Shown here piece after piece: positions 12,525 through 18,613 of a stretch of 18,613 bases of DNA. The notes under the pieces were generated by a model. It had not been told where the DNA came from, did no database searches, and saw only the letters and a list, made by a program, of their open reading frames with translations. Numbering within the stretch: position 1 is the first letter of the stretch; each line of letters begins with the position of its first letter. The stretch spans positions 1 to 18,613 of the forward strand of contig JAPJPE010000013.1 in the NCBI GenBank assembly GCA_030825825.1. Direction: 5' to 3'. This DNA is from Streptococcus sp. Its GTDB lineage: Bacteria > Bacillota > Bacilli > Lactobacillales > Streptococcaceae. A program made the translations under genes and the position numbers.

Positions 12525-14885
12525 ATGGCAAACAATAATCAATCAAAAAAAACACGGTCGACGAGACGACTGTCCAAAGCAGAATTAGAAAGAAAAAAAG
12601 CGATTCATCGCATGATTGCGACCATTCTGATTAGTCTGGTTTTAGTTTTTGCGACCTTGAAATTGGGGGCAGTAGGGGTCTTAGCCTACAATTTGATCCG
12701 ACTCTTTGTTGGGAGTTTGGCTTATTTGGCTATTTTAGCGACCTTCTTCTACCTTTATGCCTTTAAATGGCTGGATAAACACGAAGGGGTGATTTCAGGA
12801 TTCCTAAGCTTCTTTGTTGGGGTTCTTTTGATGTTTCAGGCCTTCTTTGTATCCTCCCTTCATTTAGACAATAATGGAATCAAGGTCACTTTTTCAAGAA
12901 TCATGGCAGACTTGATTCATCTGCGGGTGGAGAGTTTTGCCGGTGGTGGTATGATCGGTGCCCTTCTTTATGCTCCGATTTCCTTCCTGTTTTCAAATAT
13001 TGGCTCTTATTTTATCGGTCTTCTCTTTATCGGATTGGGGATCCTCTTGATGAGCCCTTACTCCATCTATGATTTGTTTGAAAAGGGGTCCGAAGCCTTC
13101 CATGCTTCTATGGAAAAACGCAAAGAGCGTCGCGAGCAGAAATTCCTTGAAAAGGAAGCAAGAGTTGCCGAGGAAGCTGCTGCAGCTGAAAGAGAGCAAG
13201 AAGAAGCAAGAGCTGTTCTTCCAACTCCTCTTTCTATGGAAGGGCACCCTGTAGATCCTGAAACGGGAGAGGTGTTGGCGGAAGAGCCGTTTACAGAGTC
13301 CTTCCCAGAAGCTGAAATTGTTGCACCAGCAACACCAGAAATCTACCTGCCAGATGAAGAATGGCCGGAAGAGCCTGAAGAATATGAAGAGCTTCCGGTA
13401 GCCGAAGAATTCGAAGACGATGGGGAGGAAGTTCAGGTGGACTTCACACCTAAGGAACTCCTTCAGTACAAACTCCCAACGATTGATCTCTTTGCGCCTG
13501 ACAAGCCCAAAAATCAATCAAAAGAGAAAAACATCGTTCGCCAGAATATCCGCATTCTGGAAGAAACCTTTGCAAGCTTTAACATCAAGGCGACAGTGGA
13601 GCGGGCGGAAATTGGTCCATCTGTTACCAAGTATGAGGTCAAGCCGGCTGTCGGTGTGCGGGTCAACCGCATCTCCAATCTAGCAGATGATTTGGCCCTA
13701 GCCCTAGCAGCCAAGGATGTGCGGATCGAAGCGCCGATTCCAGGGAAGTCTCTGGTCGGGATTGAAGTGCCCAACTCAGAGATTGCGACCGTTTCCTTCC
13801 GTGAATTGTGGGAGCAGTCCAAAACTGATCCTGCCAAACTCCTTGAGATTCCTCTTGGGAAGGCTGTAGATGGTTCTGCTCGGACCTTTGATTTGGCCCG
13901 GATGCCCCACCTCTTGGTAGCGGGTTCTACCGGATCTGGTAAATCGGTTGCGGTTAATGGGATTATTTCGAGTATCTTGATGAAGGCCCGTCCGGACGAA
14001 GTCAAGTTTATGATGGTCGATCCAAAGATGGTGGAGCTTTCTGTTTACAATGATATTCCTCACCTTTTGATTCCAGTGGTGACCAATCCACGCAAGGCCA
14101 GTCGAGCCCTGCAGAAGGTTGTCGATGAGATGGAAAATCGCTATGAGCTCTTCTCGAAAGTGGGCGCTCGCAATATTGCTGGCTTTAATGCCAAGGTTGC
14201 GGAGTACAATGCCCAGTCTGAGATGAAGCAAGTACCACTTCCTTTGATCGTGGTCATTGTCGATGAGTTGGCAGATTTGATGATGGTCGCAAGTAAAGAA
14301 GTGGAAGATGCCATTATTCGTCTTGGACAAAAGGCGCGTGCGGCAGGGATCCACATGATTCTTGCGACCCAACGGCCATCGGTTGACGTTATCTCAGGTT
14401 TAATCAAGGCCAATGTGCCTTCCCGTGTCGCTTTTGCGGTATCATCTGGGACCGACTCACGGACCATCTTGGATGAAAATGGGGCAGAGAAATTGCTTGG
14501 TCGCGGAGACATGCTCTTTAAACCGATCGATGAAAACCACCCGATTCGTCTGCAAGGATCCTTTATCTCAGATGACGATGTGGAGCGGATTGTCAACTTT
14601 GTTAAGGAGCAGGCAGAAGCCGATTATGATGATGCCTTTGATCCAGGCGAAGTATCCGAATCGGACTTTGACGGAGGCATGGGTGGCTCTGATGAAGGGG
14701 ATCCTCTCTTTGAAGAGGCCAAGGCGCTCGTGGTTGAAACTCAAAAAGCCAGTGCTTCGATGATTCAGCGCCGCTTATCCGTTGGCTTTAACCGAGCGAC
14801 TCGCCTCATGGAAGAGTTGGAAGCAGCCGGTGTGATTGGACCTGCTGAAGGAACCAAGCCTCGGAAAGTATTGCAACAATCATAA
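12525..14885 (+). CDS. ftsK: DNA translocase FtsK/SpoIIIE
   Basis: A 786-residue septal DNA pump that clears chromosome DNA from the closing septum. Residues about 30-180 hold four membrane segments. Residues 190-310 are a linker, basic and helical at first, then very Glu/Pro-rich. The alpha-beta RecA-type motor follows from about 335, with Walker A GSTGSGKS (467-474) and Walker B VIVDELADL (577-585). The C-terminal gamma winged-helix domain (about 727-786, containing ASMIQRRLSVGFNRATRLM) reads the polar DNA motif that orients translocation. The motor and gamma domains closely match the streptococcal protein as I know it; the linker is the variable part. The start is supported by the MAN...RRLSKAELERK beginning shared with pneumococcal FtsK. 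The SD-like AAAGG sits only 2 bases before the ATG and would not be in the mRNA if transcription starts as predicted. Confidence 0.97.
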   Translation: MANNNQSKKTRSTRRLSKAELERKKAIHRMIATILISLVLVFATLKLGAVGVLAYNLIRLFVGSLAYLAILATFFYLYAFKWLDKHEGVISGFLSFFVGVLLMFQAFFVSSLHLDNNGIKVTFSRIMADLIHLRVESFAGGGMIGALLYAPISFLFSNIGSYFIGLLFIGLGILLMSPYSIYDLFEKGSEAFHASMEKRKERREQKFLEKEARVAEEAAAAEREQEEARAVLPTPLSMEGHPVDPETGEVLAEEPFTESFPEAEIVAPATPEIYLPDEEWPEEPEEYEELPVAEEFEDDGEEVQVDFTPKELLQYKLPTIDLFAPDKPKNQSKEKNIVRQNIRILEETFASFNIKATVERAEIGPSVTKYEVKPAVGVRVNRISNLADDLALALAAKDVRIEAPIPGKSLVGIEVPNSEIATVSFRELWEQSKTDPAKLLEIPLGKAVDGSARTFDLARMPHLLVAGSTGSGKSVAVNGIISSILMKARPDEVKFMMVDPKMVELSVYNDIPHLLIPVVTNPRKASRALQKVVDEMENRYELFSKVGARNIAGFNAKVAEYNAQSEMKQVPLPLIVVIVDELADLMMVASKEVEDAIIRLGQKARAAGIHMILATQRPSVDVISGLIKANVPSRVAFAVSSGTDSRTILDENGAEKLLGRGDMLFKPIDENHPIRLQGSFISDDDVERIVNFVKEQAEADYDDAFDPGEVSESDFDGGMGGSDEGDPLFEEAKALVVETQKASASMIQRRLSVGFNRATRLMEELEAAGVIGPAEGTKPRKVLQQS

Positions 14886-14894
14886 GGATAGGGA

Positions 14895-14927
14895 AAAAGG
14901 GCGCTTGTCCCACTCCCTTTTCTTTTT
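14895..14927 (+). terminator. probable terminator after ftsK
   Basis: AAAAGGG (14895-14901) pairs with CCCTTTT (14915-14921), followed by CTTTTT. The 13-base loop is large, though GGG/CCC pairing inside may offer an alternative fold. A weak TTGTCC-16-TATAGA promoter-like pair (14905-14932) overlaps it and might serve the next gene. Confidence 0.6.
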
Positions 14928-14951
14928 ATAGAAAATAGAAAGTAGGACCAG

Positions 14952-15338
14952 ATGAAGTTAGACATGATTCATCATATTGCCATTATTGGACGGGATCGCG
15001 ATGCCATGTTGCATTTCTATGTGGACCAGTTGGGTTTTGCGATTGTCAGTGAATATGACCGTCCTGAACGCGGAGATATCTTGATCAATCTCCGTCAGGG
15101 CCAGCTGACGTTAGAACTCTTTATCAAACCGACGGCCCCAGAACGGCCTAAGCTTCCCTTGCCCGAGCATGCGGGACTGCGTCATCTTGCCTTCAAAGTG
15201 GAAGATGTCGAGGCGTATCTAGCTAGATTGGATCAGCTAGGTATTGAGAATACAGGCCTTCGCTATGATGACTTTGATGGTAAGAAAATGGCATTTTTCT
15301 TCGATCCAGAAGGATTGCCCTTGGAAATACATGAGTGA
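14952..15338 (+). CDS. VOC superfamily (glyoxalase-like) protein
   Basis: A 128-residue vicinal-oxygen-chelate protein, built of two beta-alpha-beta-beta-beta units as in glyoxalase I. The four metal-ligand positions are all filled: H8 (MIHHIAI), E55 (LTLELF), H78 (LRHLAF) and E125 (GLPLEIHE), so it is probably an active metal-dependent lyase or dioxygenase-like enzyme. It resembles the SMU508/GloA2-type family of streptococci, whose substrate is unsettled; methylglyoxal detoxification is possible but not shown. AGGA (14944-14947) precedes the ATG by 4 bases. The gene ends 8 bases before the P-type ATPase start, and the ATPase ribosome binding site overlaps its stop codon, so the two are probably one transcript. 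Confidence 0.87.
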   Translation: MKLDMIHHIAIIGRDRDAMLHFYVDQLGFAIVSEYDRPERGDILINLRQGQLTLELFIKPTAPERPKLPLPEHAGLRHLAFKVEDVEAYLARLDQLGIENTGLRYDDFDGKKMAFFFDPEGLPLEIHE

Positions 15339-15346
15339 GGAAAGCA

Positions 15347-17665
15347 ATGGTTAGATTAGAAGGACTCAGTCAGGAAGAAGTAGCGAAAAAAATCCAAGAG
15401 GGCAAGCAAAATAAGGTCACAATCAAGACAGAAAAAAGCCTAGGACAGATCATTCGAGACAATGTCTTTACTTACTTTAATCTGATATTTTTGATTTTGG
15501 CTATTTTGCTGGTAGCAGTGAAATCTTGGAACAATCTCTTGTTTGTCCCGATTGTCGTGGTCAACTCCTTAGTTGGCATTGTACAGGAAGTCCGTTCTAG
15601 ACGGATCTTGCGTCAGATGCAATTTCTACACATGAGTGAGGCGATCGCTCTTCGCGAAGGCAAAGAAGTCGCTCTACCTATCGATCAGCTGGTGGAGGGT
15701 GATCTAGTTCGCTTTCAAGCTGGAGACCAGATCTATGCGGATGGGGTCTTGCTGGAGGGCGAGCTAAAAGTCGATGAATCGCAATTGACAGGTGAAGCTG
15801 ATGAGGTCAAAAAAGGAGCGCAAGATGCGCTCATGTCAGGTAGCTTTGTGATTGCTGGTCAAGGACTGGCACGATTGGAAAAAGTGGGGAATGACTCCTA
15901 CATCAACCAATTGAGCTTAGAAGCCAAGCAGGTCAAGTCCCATGAGGAGTCTGATATGGTTCATGCAGTTAACCGCATCGTAGGGATCATTGGCCTCCTT
16001 ATCATTCCGCTAGGTTCCCTCCTTTTTCTTCGTAGCTATATCAGCCTAGGTGACAGCCTCAAGCTCAGTGTGACTTCAACAGTAGGGGCCTTGATCGGGA
16101 TGATCCCAGAAGGCTTGTATCTCTTGATGACCTTGGCACTGGCTCTTGGTGCTGTCAGATTGGCCAAGGAAAAGGTTCTGCTCAATAGCATGAAGGGGAT
16201 TGAGACCTTATCGCGCGTGGATGTCCTTTGTGTCGATAAGACAGGGACCATTACAGAGCCTGGTATGGAAGTGACAGAGATTCGTCCAGTTAAAGATGCT
16301 CAAGACTTGGAAGCTCTGGCTCAGTATGTAGAGGCTAGTATGGATCAAAACGATACTATGGATGCGATCCGAATTTTTCACAAGACTACAGTAAGCCATC
16401 CTTGGAACGCCCTCGACGTTCAACCCTTTACGTCCAAGAAAAAGTATGGGGCCATTGCCTTTGAATCTGGGATCTATGTATTAGGCGCACCGGAATTTGT
16501 TTTACGAGAAAGCTTCTCTGAGCTTGAAAAAGAGATTGCTTCTGCTACGCAGGCAGGTAATCGGGTCTTGGCCTTTGGAAAATATAGGGGAGAGGACCTT
16601 AGAGAGACGTTAGAGGCTCCTGTAGATTTGGTAGCCTGGATTATTCTCTCCAATCCTTTGAGAAAAAATGCCAAAGAAACCTTCGCCTACTTTAAAGAAC
16701 AAGGTGTAACCATTAAGGTCATTTCAGGGGACAACCCTGCTACAGTCTCAGCTATTGCACAAAAAGCAGGCATTGAAGGAGCAGAAGACTTGATCGATGC
16801 CAGAACCTTGCATACGGAAGAAGACTTGCACCAAGCGGCGAACCAGTATACAGTCTTTGGTCGGGTGACCCCAGAGCAAAAGAAAAGCCTTGTAGAAGTC
16901 TTGCAGGCAAAAGGACACAAGGTCGCTATGACCGGAGATGGTGTCAACGATATTTTAGCCTTAAAAACAGCGGATTGTAGTATTGCGATGGAATCTGGAA
17001 ATGATGCGACCAAAAAGATGGCGCAAGTGGTCTTACTGGATTCTGACTTTGGGAAGATGCCGTCTATCGTGGCCGAAGGTCGGCGGGTGGTCAATAACAT
17101 TCAACGATCAGCTAGTCTCTTTTTGATCAAGAATATCTTCTCCATTTTGTTGGCTATCTCAGTGACGCTCTTAGCCTTTACCTATCCCATCATGCCGTCA
17201 CAGATGTCTTTGATCAGTGGTTTTACGATTGGGATTCCAGGATTCTTTCTAGCGCTTGAGCCCAATAGCGAGCGCATCAAAGGGCGCTTTATTGAAACGG
17301 TCTTTAAAAATGCGCTACCTGCTGCCTTGACGGATTTTATACTGATCTTTAGTCTGGTTTTGCTCTCTTCAGCATTTGGTATGAAATCGGAAGAGCTCTC
17401 GAGTGCAGCCATCTGCTTGATGGCCTTCGTTGGTTTTGCCATCATCTACCAAGAATCCCAGCCTCTCAATCACTACAAGAGACTGGTTCTTCTAGGAAAT
17501 ATCCTAGCCTTCCTGGTTTCAAGTAGTATCTTAGGGAAATTCTTCAATATGAGTCCCTTGAGGATCCAAACGCTGGTTATCTGCGCCATCATGGCAGTTC
17601 TCGCTCTCATATTGATTCAAGTCTTCAAGAAACTAGTGGGCTGGTTCTTTCATCGGAAGAAATAA
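15347..17665 (+). CDS. cation-translocating P-type ATPase
   Basis: A 772-residue E1-E2 ATPase that should pump a cation across the cytoplasmic membrane. Numbered from ATG 15347: actuator-domain LTGEA (147-151), PEGL in the fourth membrane segment (254-257), phosphorylation site DKTGTIT (D297), SGDN (460-463) and the hinge TGDGVND (529-535). There is a membrane pair near the N-terminus, a second pair around PEGL and about six C-terminal segments. PEGL is shared by P2-type Ca and Na/K pumps; no heavy-metal CPx motif or N-terminal metal-binding domain is present. The substrate is not assigned. It resembles the pneumococcal E1-E2 ATPase class called Exp7, from memory. The usual KGA of the nucleotide domain reads LGAPE here. 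A longer GTG start (15335) is possible, but TGAGGA (15336-15341) points to ATG 15347. Confidence 0.9.
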   Translation: MVRLEGLSQEEVAKKIQEGKQNKVTIKTEKSLGQIIRDNVFTYFNLIFLILAILLVAVKSWNNLLFVPIVVVNSLVGIVQEVRSRRILRQMQFLHMSEAIALREGKEVALPIDQLVEGDLVRFQAGDQIYADGVLLEGELKVDESQLTGEADEVKKGAQDALMSGSFVIAGQGLARLEKVGNDSYINQLSLEAKQVKSHEESDMVHAVNRIVGIIGLLIIPLGSLLFLRSYISLGDSLKLSVTSTVGALIGMIPEGLYLLMTLALALGAVRLAKEKVLLNSMKGIETLSRVDVLCVDKTGTITEPGMEVTEIRPVKDAQDLEALAQYVEASMDQNDTMDAIRIFHKTTVSHPWNALDVQPFTSKKKYGAIAFESGIYVLGAPEFVLRESFSELEKEIASATQAGNRVLAFGKYRGEDLRETLEAPVDLVAWIILSNPLRKNAKETFAYFKEQGVTIKVISGDNPATVSAIAQKAGIEGAEDLIDARTLHTEEDLHQAANQYTVFGRVTPEQKKSLVEVLQAKGHKVAMTGDGVNDILALKTADCSIAMESGNDATKKMAQVVLLDSDFGKMPSIVAEGRRVVNNIQRSASLFLIKNIFSILLAISVTLLAFTYPIMPSQMSLISGFTIGIPGFFLALEPNSERIKGRFIETVFKNALPAALTDFILIFSLVLLSSAFGMKSEELSSAAICLMAFVGFAIIYQESQPLNHYKRLVLLGNILAFLVSSSILGKFFNMSPLRIQTLVICAIMAVLALILIQVFKKLVGWFFHRKK

Positions 17666-17714
17666 AAGAAAAGAACAAAACAGATAAAATAGTTTCGATT
17701 GGATGACGATATTT

Positions 17715-18563
17715 TTAATGTTCAGTTAGTTCTATGAAATAGGCATCCCACTCTTGTGCTTCGGCTTTTGAAAGTAACAATGAAACCGAATGGATAACAT
17801 CATCATGGAGAGATCTCCCTTGCTTTGGATCTTCCCAAATGCTTTGATAGATGGCCTTTAATTCTAGTAAGTATAATTTTTGAAATGCAAAATAGCTAGG
17901 GAATTGTTTTGCAAATAGAAGTGTTAGCAGTTGTTTGCTAGCACTTTTTTCTTTTCTACTGATTAAGACAGACACTAAATTTAAAATTGTATCGATTTTG
18001 ATTCGATCTAGATTGTTCTTAAGTTTGTCCGGTGTATTTTCCAAAATTGTATCCGTAAAGAGAACAATAGCCTCAGTTGTAAAATAGGAGACCACACTTC
18101 CCATTAACCCAATGTCAAGATTGGTCCAATAATCTAATGAAAAAAAGTAATCCGTCAGTTCATTTATCGCCTGCTGAGAAACGGTTTTGTGTTGTTTTTC
18201 TGCAATGATAATCTCTAAAACGAGGGAGAGGATGTGATAAATGTATTGATGCTTTGAGATTGCTAATTCTTGAAAATCATTTTTAATTTGAAGAAGAGAT
18301 ACCCAATCCGAGTTTTCCATTGCCTCATCCATTCTTTTTTTCAAGGTTAAAAACTCAGCACTATGGAAATCACTCCAATCAAAGATCTCATTAATCTCCA
18401 CAATCATGTACCCCAATAATTGTAGCAATATATCATTGGATAGATTGGTTTTCCCATTTTCAAAATCAGAAATACTCGAAGCAGAACCAGCGATATTCCC
18501 AAGTTCTCTTAAGGAGATTTTTCTTTGTTTTCGAATCAATTTAAATTTTTCTCTAATGTCCAT
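17715..18563 (-). CDS. Rgg/GadR/MutR family transcriptional regulator
   Basis: A 282-residue regulator of the Rgg type. Residues about 5-60 form an XRE helix-turn-helix (LIRKQRKISLRELGNIAG, then SSISDFENGKTNLS). The rest is an all-helical, TPR-like C-terminal domain that in Rgg proteins binds short hydrophobic peptides (SHP) or acts constitutively. The length of 280-290 residues is typical. No SHP-like small ORF is visible in the 50 bases upstream or the 49 bases downstream, so a peptide partner, if any, lies outside the window. The predicted -10 box is at 18605-18610. The ribosome binding site is poor: the nearest purine-rich word, CGGAAAT, is about 9-15 bases away. The gene converges on the P-type ATPase and is A/T-rich. 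Confidence 0.85.
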   Translation of the reverse strand: MDIREKFKLIRKQRKISLRELGNIAGSASSISDFENGKTNLSNDILLQLLGYMIVEINEIFDWSDFHSAEFLTLKKRMDEAMENSDWVSLLQIKNDFQELAISKHQYIYHILSLVLEIIIAEKQHKTVSQQAINELTDYFFSLDYWTNLDIGLMGSVVSYFTTEAIVLFTDTILENTPDKLKNNLDRIKIDTILNLVSVLISRKEKSASKQLLTLLFAKQFPSYFAFQKLYLLELKAIYQSIWEDPKQGRSLHDDVIHSVSLLLSKAEAQEWDAYFIELTEH

Positions 18564-18604
18564 TTGTTCGGATTTCCGTAATTTTTCATTTACTATTTTT
18601 TTAT

Positions 18605-18610
18605 ATTATA
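18605..18610 (-). promoter_or_regulatory. -10 box of the Rgg gene
   Basis: TATAAT on the minus strand; the -35 box falls beyond the window edge. It is about 41 bases upstream of the start codon. A CGGA-tt-TCCG inverted repeat (18569-18578) lies in the leader between it and the ATG. Confidence 0.45.
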
Positions 18611-18613
18611 TAC

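Noticed and set aside
12993..14596. Several long minus-strand ORFs within ftsK (151-198 codons)
   Set aside because: All lie antisense to conserved FtsK motor sequence; their compositions (runs of Phe, Ser, Arg) are typical of shadow frames.
17666..17714. Terminator between the P-type ATPase and the Rgg gene
   Set aside because: No stem longer than about four pairs with a following T-run could be found on either strand.

Overview
The window looks like a core chromosomal segment of a viridans-group Streptococcus (sanguinis/parasanguinis type). This rests on close, recognisable protein families (YabA, an SlrA-like lipoprotein, streptococcal FtsK/SpoIIIE, an Rgg-type regulator), the low-GC Firmicute promoters with extended -10 boxes, and strong AGGAG ribosome binding sites. 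No database search was possible, so the species is not fixed.

Layout. 1-800: a CBS-CBS-ACT protein (AcuB-like) with its own promoter and a bidirectional terminator shared with the convergent YitT-family membrane protein (minus strand, to 1687). 1837-5988: a tightly packed seven-gene operon, tmk-holB-yabA-rsmI-GNAT-ogt-ArsC/Spx-like. It joins dTTP supply, the clamp loader, control of replication initiation, rRNA methylation and DNA alkylation repair, and ends in a strong terminator. 6073-7614: an ABC-F ATPase of the YbiT/YkpA type. 7615-7925: a 311-base gene-free interval between convergent genes, holding two nearly identical hairpin terminators and, between them, an elaborate inverted-repeat element predicted to fold as a multibranched RNA. 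7926-8771 (minus): an SlrA-like cyclophilin lipoprotein, divergent from a DMT-family exporter (8946-9866). 10078-12426: three poorly characterised genes: a two-TM protein with a helical cytosolic domain, an A/T-rich membrane-anchored protein, and a small gene broken by an in-frame TAA. 12525-14885: ftsK/spoIIIE, whose promoter abuts the start codon. 14952-17665: a VOC/glyoxalase-fold protein and a P-type cation ATPase. 17715-18563 (minus): an Rgg-family regulator whose promoter is cut by the window edge.

Most of the window is ordinary housekeeping sequence. The best candidate for something undescribed is the 7658-7820 element. It has imperfect terminal inverted repeats, three internal hairpins, an internal-loop-to-hairpin-loop complementarity that could form a pseudoknot, some word-level resemblance to pneumococcal BOX elements, and near-identical terminator hairpins on both sides. 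Secondary points are the probably leaderless ftsK mRNA, the nonsense-interrupted gene at 11875-12426, a palindrome over the -10 box of the 10924 gene, and a cre-like site over the acuB promoter.
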